Shown here in pieces: positions 44,801 through 51,937 of a stretch of DNA of 64,000 bases; position 1 is the stretch's first letter, and each line of letters begins with the position of its first letter. The notes under the pieces were generated by a model. The model had not been told where the DNA came from. It saw only the letters and a list, made by a program, of their open reading frames with translations, and did no database searches. The stretch is taken from assembly GCF_964275005.1 (NCBI RefSeq), contig NC_092686.1:47980627-48044626 (forward strand), in the 5' to 3' direction. The position numbers and the translations under genes were made by a program. The stretch comes from Diadema setosum (lineage: Eukaryota; Echinodermata; Echinoidea; Diadematoida; Diadematidae).

Positions 44801-47692
44801 CCGGACCTGCCACTAGCATCCAATGCATATTGTGTAGGCAAGAACTTTTGTGTGCATCTTAATTTTGCAGATAATGCCACTCGCAAAATTCGCGAAATTA
44901 AAATGCATAAAATTCCTTGTTTTACAGTAATAGTATCTGCTTTTCAGTCTGTGTACAATATGCATGAATGTAAATTAAGACGAAGTATGCATAAAATTTT
45001 GACAGCCCATGTAAATTGCTGATTTTGTCAGGATTGAGCAATAGTGGCAGTTCTGACGAACAGACATGGTCATCAAATATGATGAAGGTTTGAAATATAA
45101 AAATATCCTGTAAGTGCTTATCGCTAACCTTATTACTGTGATCCAAGGAATGTTGTGTGTACAGCATTTTTCATTGCTACTGTGCAGAACACTAATTCCA
45201 ACAAAGGCCATCAAAAATCAAGGGGAAGGCAAGTCATTAGATTTCATGCATGCACAGATTAGTTATGGTCCTCCTTATCTACGGTCCTCTTCGTAAGAGG
45301 GCCATGTTATCATTGCATGTATTGGATGCTACAAAAAGACTAGAAGGGAAACTGTTGTGGTACAGTTGTAACTACTAATGGAATATCAATGGGTTTGCGT
45401 CCAACACCCCCCCCCCCACAAAAAATGAATTTATCGCCCCAGAAACCACTGAGAATGCCCTCCGCTCCACTACTCACTCCCGAATGAGTATAAAATATCG
45501 ATATATCTCGACTATCGGCCGTGTGATAGCAGCAAGGCGAGAGCTAAAAATGTCTTAGTCTCTACTCTCTCGGGCTCTCTCCATTCCGCTATGTGCTTGC
45601 CAGGTCTTACCTCCTTGCTGATTGGCTGAGCCACGGCACTGCATTGGCCGTGTGTCTTGCTCGTCTTCCTGCCAGCACAGCGCGTGTAGTTACTGCACGC
45701 TAGCTCGCTCTCGTAACCCGTTTGTATGTACCCTCAAAGCCTCGCTGCGTAACGCAGAAGTATGGGGTAGGTCACTCGCTACGGAATCTCACACTTTGAA
45801 CATAGATCCATGTACTTCAAACATCCTCGCACATACATTGCACATACTCGCACAAGTTAAAAGCAGTATCAAAACACAGACAAATCGCTCGAGATTTAAA
45901 AAAAAAAAGAAGATAAATATATGACCAACACTACTCCTTTGACGACATGTTCCTGGCACAAATTGCCGAAAAATTCCATAAGAGAGGGTGAAATTACAAG
46001 GAAAATTTATGTCATTTTCCAAAAAAAACCACAGAGGAGTATTTGGTATCAATGTAAAGCTTATGAATGGAAGAAAGCAATGATGTCATTTTCAAAAGGC
46101 ATTGTGGGAGAACAACCGACCAACAAGGGAAAACCTTTCATAGTTGAAAGCGATAGCAAGCTGAGCATCAACCAATACTAGCTTGTCATCGTCTGCTATG
46201 ATAGGGATAAATGGCATGGTGCATGCAGTGTGCTGAGCCAGACACGACGTCATCGCTCATGACGGTAGCAGTGTGAGAGGCGTATGTAGTGGAGCATGGC
46301 CATGGGCCTGTTTACAGCCAAGTGTGGCAGGGGACATCCTAAAAACTACGATGACGAGATAACTTGATATCAACTTCTTTTATGCTTGGCTCTGAAACAA
46401 GCACATTTCATCAATGCTAAAGCAGAATGAACTGAGCGTACTAATTATATGTATCAAAGAAGGCAAAGAAATGTCAACACCACACATTTCATCATCACAT
46501 ATAACTATACACAGCCCAGTCGCTGTACATGGTACGTCGCGACAGGGCTGTACGCGCGCGACCAACCACTAGGAGAGCGACGTAATCGTATTACGATAGC
46601 TTTGAATTTTGATACTTAACATACAGTTTGTCACCTCAAACTCAACGAGTATACTTTTCAATATTTACTCTACATCTGATGCTATCAGTATTCAAATGTA
46701 CGCAATGAAACTTACCGAAATTGATCATCATATCCAGCATGTCCACACGGCTGCACGGTACACAATCTTTCACGCCAGGCCTAACTATACACAGCCCAGT
46801 CGCTGTACATGGTACGTCGCGACGTACCGACGGTCAGGAATTGCGCCAGAAAGTGTCATTTATTTGTTCCACGGACTTATCGCAAGTGGTCTCCATGGAC
46901 CCAGTGTGGCGAACTATTCTTCTGTAATAGAAACATGCATTTAACGTGAGTAAAGTATTCTGTTTAAAGGAGAAAAGTATACATTTTCCTAAGTTTTGTA
47001 GTTGTGTTGAGGTTCCTCACTTTGAGGCTGCATGCCGCACTCGTCAGACGCTGTTTTCGCATAGCGTAACAGCGTCTGGTCGGGCTACATCACATAGTTT
47101 TCTACTACTTGAAGAAGAGCACATCTAAAATTAGAAGCAGGAAAACATTGGTTGGCAATGATTCCTTAGTTTTCTGTTCTCCTTCCTTGCATGTATCTCT
47201 CACAATTTATAGAAGATTTTACGAATGATAAATGCAAGCCATAGAAGTTGCATGCAATGTTAATAACTGTGTAAGTGTAACTGGCTTCAGGCTACAGCCA
47301 CTTTTGAATGCCCTTGCATTGACAAAAGGGAGTAGCAAAAATGTAAGTTTGGATTGTGCATATAATTATGAATGCTGAGCATTATAACCTTCTCAATATA
47401 TGGCTCGACACTGTAAAGTTGCTGAGTAATCACTCGTCAAAGTGGACAACAATCGTGCTGCTAATTTGATAATAGCTGCATACGAACTCAACTCGCCTGT
47501 AATACGTCTGCCATACGTGTACAACAAATTTACGGAAACCAATGGCAGTTCAGTGCTTACGTTGCTTGCGTGAGCAGGAGACGAGATCTCACGAAATGTC
47601 GTGCAAATAAACACAAAATATTTTGATCAAAAAGGATACAACTTGATAACATCTGCATCTATTCGCTTCTTATTCGGTGGAGGCGACGACAT
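8302..47692 (-). CDS. UBE2H: Ubiquitin-conjugating enzyme E2 H, complete 7-exon coding span
   Basis: The seven exons join in frame (53+77+75+40+53+129+119 = 546 nt) into 181 residues; the human protein is 183. The E2 fold is intact: N-terminal helix region 1-18, LGGLNEF strand near 28-34, GTPYEGGVW at 43-51, the HPN motif at 76-78, the catalytic Cys at 87 in SGTVCLDV, and [16 protein letters not shown] after it. The tail is acidic and Ser-rich ([15 protein letters not shown]) and ends GMEL, as in vertebrate UBE2H. The enzyme takes ubiquitin from E1 as a Cys-87 thioester and passes it to substrates. From family knowledge it works with the CTLH (GID-type) E3 complex, the yeast counterpart being Ubc8, in cytosol and nucleus. 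All introns are GT..AG; phases are 2,1,1,2,1,1. ZC3HC1 lies upstream on the same strand. Identity is essentially certain; UTR limits are not visible. Confidence 0.97.
8508..8588. repeat. (CATA)n microsatellite
   Basis: About twenty near-perfect CATA units with single-base interruptions. It lies within 100 bp of the UBE2H exon 7 acceptor, on the intron side. Confidence 0.95.
8589..8681. mobile_element. 93-bp TTAACC-ended MITE-like repeat, copy 1
   Basis: Ends TTAACCAACTGAAGA and GTCCTCAACGGGTTAA are imperfect inverted repeats. The middle (AGTCCCAAGTA...CTATGGGAAA...TATAGCAAAATCAG) matches 11483-11574. Non-coding. Confidence 0.7.
9810..9938 (-). CDS. UBE2H: UBE2H coding exon 6
   Basis: Encodes residues 101-142: [20 protein letters not shown], then [20 protein letters not shown], then IR, plus the first base of Glu-143. 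This is the helical C-terminal half of the E2 core, and the NP..PLN..AA stretch is typical. Acceptor CCGTAG, donor GTGAGG. Confidence 0.97.
9939..11108. other. UBE2H intron 5
   Basis: GT..AG intron, 1.2 kb, AT-rich, with a GTTT microsatellite near 10462-10486. Nothing else recognised. Confidence 0.8.
11109..11161 (-). CDS. UBE2H: UBE2H coding exon 5 (catalytic cysteine)
   Basis: A 53-nt exon that completes Ala-82 and encodes [17 protein letters not shown] (83-99) plus one base of Asp-100. Cys-87 is the thioester-forming active site, at the same position as in human UBE2H. Acceptor AATACAG, donor GTGAGT. Confidence 0.97.
11483..11574. mobile_element. TTAACC-ended MITE-like repeat, copy 2
   Basis: Ends TTAACCCATTGAGGATGA and TCCGTCCTCAACGGGTTA are inverted repeats, and the internal sequence matches 8589-8681. 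Two diverged copies support a real dispersed element. Confidence 0.75.
11765..11915. mobile_element. Short inverted-repeat element ending in poly-C and poly-A
   Basis: GGGGGGTCCGAATAAATTCA at 11765 is repeated in inverse at 11867-11887, including the GATGAATTTATTCGG core. The right copy runs into C14 (11882-11895) and A20 (11896-11915). The two arms are perfect over 21 bp around a 81-bp centre. Confidence 0.7.
13224..13263 (-). CDS. UBE2H: UBE2H coding exon 4 (HPN motif)
   Basis: A 40-nt exon too short to stand out by itself. It completes Gly-69 and encodes [12 protein letters not shown] (70-81) plus two bases of Ala-82. The HPN tripeptide (76-78) holds the Asn that supports the E2 transfer reaction. 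Acceptor CTTGCAG, donor GTAAGT. The reading frame fits both neighbours exactly. Confidence 0.97.
13676..13761. mobile_element. 86-bp inverted-repeat element (CAGTCAAACCT ends)
   Basis: Ends CAGTCAAACCT and AGGTTTGACTG are perfect inverted repeats. Inside, CCTGTCTACTGCAACCACC and GTTATAGACAGGTGG also mirror each other. It looks like a very short non-autonomous DNA transposon. Confidence 0.8.
15654..15722. repeat. Imperfect tandem duplication in the right foldback arm
   Basis: CTATGCGTATGGGGCTGC followed by CTGGTCGCAGT occurs twice in succession (one unit near 15654, the next near 15684). The left arm has a single unit. It is a local duplication after the arms formed. Confidence 0.75.
15723..15776. 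mobile_element. 54-bp hairpin insertion in the right foldback arm
   Basis: GGTTTCGTA at the left is inverted as TACGAAACC at the right, and the centre is CGCCGCCGTACGGCGGCG. It is absent from the corresponding place in the left arm near 15110. It may be a tiny inserted element or a hairpin-driven rearrangement. Confidence 0.6.
16893..16922. repeat. (GTTTT)n microsatellite
   Basis: About five perfect TTTTG units followed by a T run. Confidence 0.85.
17803..17842. repeat. (CT)n microsatellite
   Basis: About twenty CT units, then T9 and G9 runs. The G run on the plus strand continues to 17861. Confidence 0.95.
18192..18465. mobile_element. 274-bp inverted-repeat element
   Basis: GAACCAGAAGGGCGCTATCG at the left is inverted at the right as CGATATCGCCCTTCTGGTTC with one mismatch. 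The interior is AT-rich and non-coding. This fits a MITE-like insertion. Confidence 0.7.
19377..19394. repeat. (GT)n microsatellite
   Basis: Nine perfect GT units. Confidence 0.9.
20035..20109 (-). CDS. UBE2H: UBE2H coding exon 3
   Basis: Completes Thr-44 and encodes residues 45-68 ([20 protein letters not shown], then SPSI) plus the first base of Gly-69. PYEGG and the YP..SPSI stretch are E2-core hallmarks. Acceptor CCTAG before CACCGTACG; donor GTGAGT. Confidence 0.97.
20110..23779. other. UBE2H intron 2
   Basis: GT..AG intron, 3.7 kb. One foldback element (21481-21877) is recognised. The remaining AT-rich sequence shows no exon or repeat that I can support. Confidence 0.8.
21481..21877. 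mobile_element. TTAAAGGGAC foldback element, subfamily 1, copy 1
   Basis: A 397-bp palindrome-like element. The left end TTAAAGGGACTGTACAGTAC pairs with CAGTCCCTTTAA at the right. The inner arms GGCTGAGATATCCAAAAA and GGATATCTCAGCCATTTC meet at AAAAGGCGACAGGCCATGCC. A close copy is at 35240-35628. Confidence 0.88.
23780..23856 (-). CDS. UBE2H: UBE2H coding exon 2
   Basis: Completes Leu-18 and encodes residues 19-43, from [12 protein letters not shown] to VKFYGPKG. This is the first beta-strand region of the E2 core. The acceptor is AACAACAG before GATTGAAAC. The donor is a strong GTAAGT after AAAGGAA, leaving one base of Thr-44. Confidence 0.96.
23947..24134 (-). mobile_element. TACTGTA-ended MITE, subfamily 2, copy 1
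   Basis: Ends TACTGTATAAGTGGAAATTT and CCACTTTTACAGTA are inverted repeats. The interior has GTGCGAAAATA/ATTTTCGCA motifs. The same element is at 43783-44002. This copy begins about 90 bp upstream of the UBE2H exon 2 acceptor, in intron 1. Strand is arbitrary. Confidence 0.8.
24236..25200. mobile_element. 965-bp foldback element
   Basis: The outer arms read GGGGCTGATATGTG...GATGCTCACATCCGG and the inverse CCGGATGTGAGCATC...CATATCTGCCC. They extend inward through CGCTGATTTCAAAAATTG and its complement to the AAGATAGGGATCTTT region. A further partial copy of the inner motif (GATAGGGATTTTGAA then CAAAATGGCGGC) lies at 24838-24905. Non-coding. Confidence 0.88.
25373..25852 (+). mobile_element. 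GGAGGTTA...TTGGCGGAGGTCTGTG element, copy 1
   Basis: Non-coding element of about 480 bp starting CTCCATCAAGGGAGGAGGTTA and ending CTTGGCGGAGGTCTGTGCTC. Matching copies occur at 54252-55022 (same strand, interrupted) and at 44009-44515 (opposite strand). Shared inner motifs are GCAAAATAACTCA, TTTTGGTAGTGATC and GTCAATGAACTTGGGA. Confidence 0.8.
28012..28025. repeat. G-run on the plus strand
   Basis: About fourteen G in a row, able to form G-quadruplex. Similar C/G homopolymers recur at 11882, 17853, 32683, 45407 and 48380. Confidence 0.8.
28128..28316 (-). mobile_element. TACTGTAAAAC MITE, subfamily 1, inverted copy
   Basis: Read on the minus strand it starts TACTGTAAAGGAAGATG and contains TTTTCGCGGCATAAATTTTT, GAGCCGACTG, GCATTCAATGCA and GAACTTTTG-like steps in the same order as 48478-48688. 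Its outer end is CCTGAAATGT...ATAAAACC. Confidence 0.75.
28449..28614 (+). mobile_element. TACTGTAAAAC MITE, subfamily 1, copy
   Basis: TACTGTAAAACTTTCATTCG at the left and CGGTCTACAGTA at the right. Inside are GCGGCATGAAATTTTCGCGA, TGTAGACAAGAACTTTTG, AATTTCGCGAA and AAATTCGCGAAATTAAAA in family order. It lacks the GAGCCGACGGCC block. Confidence 0.82.
29513..29880. mobile_element. 368-bp element with ACAGGGTGGTCCA ends
   Basis: Perfect 13-bp inverted ends, ACAGGGTGGTCCA and TGGACCACCCTGT. The interior repeats GATGTTGCA or CATGTTGCA several times (29540-29850). A plus-strand open frame in the left part is not supported as a gene. Confidence 0.8.
30179..30566. mobile_element. TTAAAGGGAC foldback element, subfamily 2, copy 1
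   Basis: Left end TTAAAGGGACAGTACAGTAT, right end GATGCCTTTAA. The inner arms have AAGTTTATTTGATGAAAATC and TTTTCATCAAATAAACGTTG, meeting at GTGGGTCCCAC. The closest copy is 54278-54663. Confidence 0.85.
33143..33349 (+). mobile_element. TACTGTAAAAC MITE, subfamily 1, copy
   Basis: Starts TACCGTAAAACCAGAATCAT and ends TTTCTGGTTTTACAGAGTA. It includes GGAGCTGACAGCTTTTTTGC, which matches the GGAGCCGACGGCC block of the 48478 copy, and GGCATTCAATGCAT. Confidence 0.82.
33467..34450 (+). mobile_element. TTGACCTTTGACC-rich dispersed element, copy 1
   Basis: Starts CTAGAAATGTCGCTACGGCG then ATGCCTCCGCCATAATGCA, and ends with a GGACGTACGGACG tract then CATAATGCCTCC...GGCGGAGGCAT. So ATGCCTCCGCC and GGCGGAGGCAT form inverted ends. 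The body is a series of about 130-bp steps, each with TTGACCTTTGACC clusters followed by AAGTTTCATGAAGATACCTTG-like text. Same family as 62365-63695. Confidence 0.88.
35240..35628. mobile_element. TTAAAGGGAC foldback element, subfamily 1, copy 2
   Basis: Very similar to 21481-21877 throughout, including AAAAGGCGACAGGCCACGCC at the fold centre. Left end TTAAAGGGACTGTTCAGTAC. The right end, GAACTGTACACACCCTTTCA, is diverged. Confidence 0.88.
36755..37320. mobile_element. 566-bp TTAAAGGGAAG foldback element
   Basis: Ends TTAAAGGGAAGATAAACCC and GGGTTTACCTTCCCTTTAA. The arms run about 200 bp, sharing GAACCGCTGGATGAGGAGAC and GTCTCCTCATCCAGCGGTTC, around a less symmetric centre of about 150 bp. 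Open frames on both strands are arm shadows. Confidence 0.9.
38460..38698 (+). mobile_element. Diverged TACTGTAAAAC MITE, interrupted
   Basis: The right half, ATAGTGTAGACAAGAACTTT to TTTCTGGTTTTACAGTAA, is clear. The left half (CGGTGGCAGGAAATA to CATTCAAGCATAT) is separated from it by about 70 bp containing a CTCTCTCTCTC tract. Confidence 0.6.
38887..39042 (+). mobile_element. TACTGTAAAAC MITE, subfamily 1, 5'-truncated copy
   Basis: Contains GGCATGAAATTTTTCGCAAA, CACTGGCATTCAAAGCAT, TAGTGTAGCCAAGAACTTTC and TTTCTGGTTTTGCAGTA. The left terminal repeat is missing. Confidence 0.75.
41951..42060. repeat. 110-bp inverted repeat
   Basis: Perfect 18-bp ends ACAAATGATGCACAGGAT and ATCCTGTGCATCATTTGT. 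A second inner pair is TTAGTTAAGGTGCGGC and GCCGCACCTTCACTAA, around CTCGAG. Confidence 0.85.
42144..42308. repeat. 165-bp inverted repeat, neighbour of the previous one
   Basis: Ends ACAAATAGTGTATGGTC and GACCATTCACTATTTGT. The inner arms GTGCAATGGAACGAGATTT and AAATCTCGTACCATTGCAC close on ACTCGGCTTCGTCTCG. It starts 84 bp after the previous repeat and shares the ACAAAT..TG terminal pattern. Confidence 0.85.
43783..44002 (+). mobile_element. TACTGTA-ended MITE, subfamily 2, copy 2
   Basis: Starts TACTGTAAAAGTGGAAATTT and ends AACCGCTTTTTACAGTA. It matches 23947-24134, including GCACAACCA, GCGTGAAAATAAA and TCGATGTCTT. Directly followed by the inverted 44009-44515 element. Confidence 0.82.
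44009..44515 (-). mobile_element. GGAGGTTA...TTGGCGGAGGTCTGTG element, copy 2 (inverted)
   Basis: On the minus strand it reads from TTACCTCAGCCAAGGAAG through GCAAAATAACTCAAAAAG, GAATGAAACTTGCAGG and GGGTCAATGAACTTGGGA to GGCAGAGGTCTGTGCTCTC. A minus-strand frame of 130 codons over its distal part is not supported as a gene. Confidence 0.78.
44723..44929 (+). mobile_element. TACTGTAAAAC MITE, subfamily 1, copy
   Basis: Starts TACTGTAAAACACAATATAT and ends TCCTTGTTTTACAGTA. It carries GGAGCCGACGGCC, CACTAGCATCCAATGCATA and AATTCGCGAAATTAAAATGC. Any peptide read from it ([17 protein letters not shown]) is a repeat shadow that also appears in other copies. Confidence 0.88.
46502..46823. repeat. 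Pair of exact 42-bp direct repeats, 280 bp apart
   Basis: 46502-46543 and 46782-46823 are identical, from TAACTATACACAGCCCAG to GGTACGTCGCGAC. The 238 bp between them is unrelated to the other repeats here. The right copy continues into GTACC, making GGTACGTCGCGACGTACC palindromic. Confidence 0.85.
47045..47078. repeat. Perfect 11-bp-stem hairpin
   Basis: CAGACGCTGTT and AACAGCGTCTG separated by 12 bp, in UBE2H intron 1 about 0.6 kb from exon 1. Function unknown. Confidence 0.7.
47640..47692 (-). CDS. UBE2H: UBE2H coding exon 1 (start codon)
   Basis: Encodes [17 protein letters not shown] plus two bases of Leu-18. The start at 47692-47690 is chosen because MSSP...K(K/R)R(I/M)D matches the conserved family start; the context is AAGATGT. 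The reading frame stays open upstream with further in-frame ATGs, but that extension resembles nothing in the family. The exon ends AAGTT before GTATCC, a moderate donor, in phase 2. It sits 23.8 kb upstream of exon 2. Confidence 0.93.
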
Positions 47693-48271
47693 CTTGCAAA
47701 ATCCTATTTCTGGGTAATTTTTGTCAATGAAAACACAGCTGATTACTGCACAACAGGCCGCCCTCAGTAACTCGCAAGCAGAACCGAAGTTTGCCGAACG
47801 AACCAAAACAATGACAGAACTGGACGATTCCATTTGTTGCGGGGGAAATAATCCACTGTCGCTAGAAATTGCTAAACTAACATCATAATTGACGCTTTTG
47901 AAATAGCAGAAAATACAGAAGTTTGTCTTACAAATTTCATATAAGACCACCATAGAAATTTATACGCAGGCTTGACGTCGATTTGATATTTTACATGATG
48001 ACTTTCAAATAAAACAAAACTTATTCTAAACATTATACGTGTTCACCTGATATCATACCCTTTTGGAAAAAATGACGTAAGCAAGTAAGGCTTTCGACAG
48101 TGCACCGGGGGTCACCGGTGGAAGGTCATATCTATTGCATAATATGCAAATTAGGTAAACAAATCTTCCAAGAAATACGTTTTAGCCATTCAAGGATATC
48201 GTAGGGAGAAAGGGGACGTTTGTTGTTGTTATTTTGCTTAATTGACTAAGGATACCAATAGACTGAAACCC

Positions 48272-48307
48272 TTGGTGTGAAATAAATTATAATTTATTTC
48301 ACACCAA
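48272..48307. repeat. Perfect 36-bp palindrome
   Basis: TTGGTGTGAAATAAATTA followed immediately by its exact complement, with no loop. About 580 bp upstream of the UBE2H start codon. It may be the remnant of a small element or a cruciform-forming site. Confidence 0.9.
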
Positions 48308-48477
48308 TCAGAGTTAATAAAATCATTTCAGCACATGTACAACACAAAACATGGACTCAAATGACTTATTATGTTTAGGGGGGGGGGGGAGAAGGTGTTT
48401 GATCACCCTTTCAATCTGGCACTTTATGACAAAATGCAATATTTTAAATATCATCATCTGTAGCAAAGTCAGACACT

Positions 48478-48688
48478 TACTGTAAAACATGATATATTCG
48501 CGGCATGAATTTTTCGCGAATTGGAGCCGACGGCCTTTTTTGCGGCATGAAATTTTCGTGAACTGCCACCGGCATTCAATGCATATAGTGTAGACAAGAA
48601 CTTTTGCGTGCATTTTAATTTCGCGAATCTTGGCGCTCGCGAAATTCGCGAAATTTAAATGCACGCGAAAATTCCTAGTTTTACAGTA
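48478..48688 (+). mobile_element. TACTGTAAAAC MITE, subfamily 1, best copy
   Basis: The most complete copy: TACTGTAAAACATGATATAT at the left and CCTAGTTTTACAGTA at the right. The interior has two GCGGCATGAA...TTTCGYGAA blocks around GGAGCCGACGGCC, then GGCATTCAATGCATATAG, and a palindromic GCGCTCGCGAAATTCGCGAA. Confidence 0.9.
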
Positions 48689-49567
48689 ATTTCTTTCCTT
48701 AAAAAAAAAAAAAAAAAAACATTTCAGACAATTCAGTCAAAGGTTAAAGTGCAATTCCATACCATTTTCAAGTTGACTTCTATGAACAGAATAAAATCCC
48801 AAAAGATAATTACCACAGTTGCTTCAGACCTGAAATGAGTTATGCATCTTTTTATGCAGACCCTGAGCATTCCTAGCAGTGACCACTGTGCTAATTAGAA
48901 GAGGTGATGGTGTCATGGACTCACACAACTCCCATGGAATAGACACAAACCTTTATTAAATTTCTCTTTTTTTTTCATACATGAATTTAAGTAGAAAATG
49001 TGTTTTATTGTATCATTATTTATTGTCTCATTGCAATAACCCAGTAATGATTACTGTAACAAGGACAAACGTTGTAGTTGCTGAATTGTTGATGAAACAT
49101 GTTTATCGTATAGTTTTGCACAAACCGATAATATCTACAAAGGCAGAAAATATATGCTTCTGTAACCAATGTTACTATTTGGTAAAAACGTGTAATTCAT
49201 GTTTGAAGTTTTTCATTCATCTGATTAATTTGCTCTTTTAATTAGTCATCTGAAACATGGTTTGAAATTACTCTTCACACTTGATGCTGCTTCTTCTCCA
49301 CAAATTAGAATTTGTATGAGAGAAAGCAAATTGCTATCTCGGAAAAACATGATTTTACCAAAATAATGCAAGCAGAGTACTTCGAGTGTGTGCTGTGGTA
49401 GAGAAATGTGCTGCTGAACAATTTGTCCTTGTGTTGTACTTTGTAACACATTTCTTGACCATTTCCTTCAGGAAATATTGGATGAAGATATTTTATGTCA
49501 GACCACTGATGAAGAGTCAATTACTAGATGTACACTACCCCATCTTTTAGAAACTTTCTGCTGTCTT

Positions 49568-49594
49568 TTTGTTGTTGTTGTTGTTGTTGTTGTT
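49568..49594. repeat. (GTT)n microsatellite
   Basis: Nine perfect GTT units. Confidence 0.9.
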
Positions 49595-49682
49595 CTCTTT
49601 TCCTGACCATGCAGGTTGTGAGAAGTTTACTAACAATTACTTTCATTCATCCTAGTACATTGTATTGATAACATGCACCACA

Positions 49683-49853
49683 GTTAACATCACCACCACC
49701 ACCATCACCATCACCATAATCATCATCACCACCATCATCACCATCGACATCACCATCGTCATCACAATCACCACCATCACCACTACCACCACCATCATTA
49801 TCATCATCACCATCATCATCATTGTAATCATAATCATCACCACTACCACCACA
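49683..49853. repeat. (ATC/ACC)n imperfect trinucleotide tract
   Basis: About 55 units mixing CAC/ACC and ATC/CAT triplets. It is open on both strands, giving Thr/Ile or Met/Val runs. Those frames are composition artefacts. Confidence 0.92.
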
Positions 49854-51470
49854 AGGAGTAGCAGGAGAATCAACCTCTAGATCTCATCAACAGCATGTTC
49901 ACTACCATATTCACGGTAATCCTCACAAGTGTACACGTCCATCTTTCACCACTTATGTCTCCATTTGTGGACATTGTGAGGAGTTTACATAAATTATAAA
50001 TCTACTGGTTTCATGGGGGGGGGGTTTCTCTCTTTAAGTTATCTTTACAATCTTGACTTGGGAGAAAAGACATTTTTGATTGTCACTAAGTGACCAATCG
50101 GCCACTTTTGACATGAAACAGCAGTCCAATAATAATCATCATTTGGAAGTAGGAAGTATGTCTTATTCCAATTCCAGTATCATGATTATGTTCTTCCCCG
50201 TGAATATTAACACCTACACCACATATGTTTGGAAGATGATTCAAATACCAAAACATAACACATACATGCACCAGATATGATGCATATCTTCATTTTGAAG
50301 GACATTTTACTGAATTAATTTCCCATCCCCTCATGTCTTAATGTGCATTTTTGCTGTATTGTTGTACCCAATAACATTTTCAAAAAGAGGGTGCAAATTC
50401 CGTATTCAAGTCATTTTTCAAAAGTGTAGATCATCCTTATTCTAATGAGTGCAATGTACAATCTGGAAATATTGATCCATGCATGCTTGATGAACTGCAG
50501 ATTGTACTTTTAAAGGTACCATTACATGAAATACTGTCAAGAAACTATTACTGTGTTGTGACTATTGAATTGAATTCAATACACTGACGCGAGGTTAGTA
50601 TACGTAGAGCTGCAAAAGAATGTTTCATAAGGCAATCAGTATTTTCTATCAAAGACACTTGATACAATCTGACACAATTATACCAAAGTCAGCAGATTGA
50701 TTTCACAACCCCTAGTAACGCATCACACAACAACGAATCCCAAAAGATCTCCCCACCAACCAAAGACTCATTTTTCCACTGTTAACATCTATGTTGTCAT
50801 TCTGCCGTAGCATATATTTTATGACATTTACTCATCTACAAATGCCAAGAAGCAATCACGATTCACTTGTCCCTATAGATCACTTGATATCTCAAACCCA
50901 AGAGACTGGTTAGACATACAAAAACTTACAGAACACAGAAAAACTCAAAGCTGTTTTCATACAAAATTTTAATCATAGTAATTGTCCATACAAGCAGTAA
51001 CAACAGACACATTAAAGAATCAGTTACTTTCATCCTCAACATTACTGAATCCTGCAACGGCTAAAATCAGTCCCAAGTGTGATCAGTATATAGCCATCAG
51101 GGAGCCTCAGTATCTAATTTAGTTACAATGAAGTACAAATTCAGGTCCAAAATTATCTACATGTCTTTGTTTACTTATTATTTGTCCAGCTTTAACAAAA
51201 TGTTGATATAATGAAAGAAAACTGCCTGTCATGAGGACTTTGTTATGATGGGAGTTGCCTGTATGGCACATATTCTAACTTTGCCAGTCTGTGAATGACA
51301 ATTTCTGGCTCTTGTCATAAACAGAAGCACAGCACAGAACTTACTATGATGTAAAGTTTGTTTGTCAACTTAACACAACACAGTAAGCTTGTGTGCAGTG
51401 ACTTAAATCAGTCGGCTTAGAGTTATGTACTGGAAGAAGACAATTTAAACAAAATAAATGCTATGTTTAA

Positions 51471-51902
51471 ATGGATAGAGTGTGTAGAAACTCACATGAT
51501 GATTATCTAATATTAAATTTTCATTCTAATCATTGCAGAAAAGGTAATGAAATTAACACTCTCCCCCCTTCTTTGCCATGTGCAAAGCATTTATGTAACA
51601 CAAAGTTAAAGAAGAGACATAGTGAAGTAGAAGTTGGTAGCGTGAAATCCAGGGGATGCTTGTGTTATCACTCTTTTAATCCTTACAGGTTTGTGTTTCA
51701 TCTCCACTCTGCTGATTTTATCAGCATGATTTGCAGGCAGACTCAAGTACCTGTTAGGGTACATTTCTCCTCATATTGGAATGAATTTTTCAGACAGAAG
51801 ATTGGTCACTTATCTGAAGAGGCTACAGGCATCAAGAATGAAATACAAAGAGTTGAAGAGAAAGAAAAAAAAAAAGAAACACAGTACAAGGATGGGAATA
51901 AG

Positions 51903-51937
<35 letters not shown>

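Larger units (their letters stand above)
23857..47639. other. UBE2H intron 1
   Basis: A 23.8-kb GT..AG intron and by far the largest. It holds at least fourteen recognisable mobile-element copies (listed separately). No conserved coding exon was seen. A CpG-richer block lies at about 41150-42300 and another at 45470-46900. Long stretches such as 26000-27950, 30570-33140 and 39050-41100 show no structure beyond AT-rich DNA and short simple repeats. Confidence 0.8.

Noticed and set aside
45921..46181. Plus-strand 86-codon frame in UBE2H intron 1
   Set aside because: Composition is mixed, but no domain, conserved splice context or relative is recognised.
47693..47953. N-terminal extension of UBE2H from upstream in-frame ATGs
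   Set aside because: The frame is open, but the conserved MSSP start and the family length of about 183 residues favour the ATG at 47692.
48323..48664. Minus-strand frame with [16 protein letters not shown], similar to peptides read at 28534 and 44669
   Set aside because: The similarity comes from the shared TACTGTAAAAC MITE, whose palindromic CGCGAAATT stretches translate alike. It is not a protein family.
49652..49880. Met/Val-rich and Thr/Ile-rich frames
   Set aside because: Produced by the ATC/ACC triplet tract; open on both strands.
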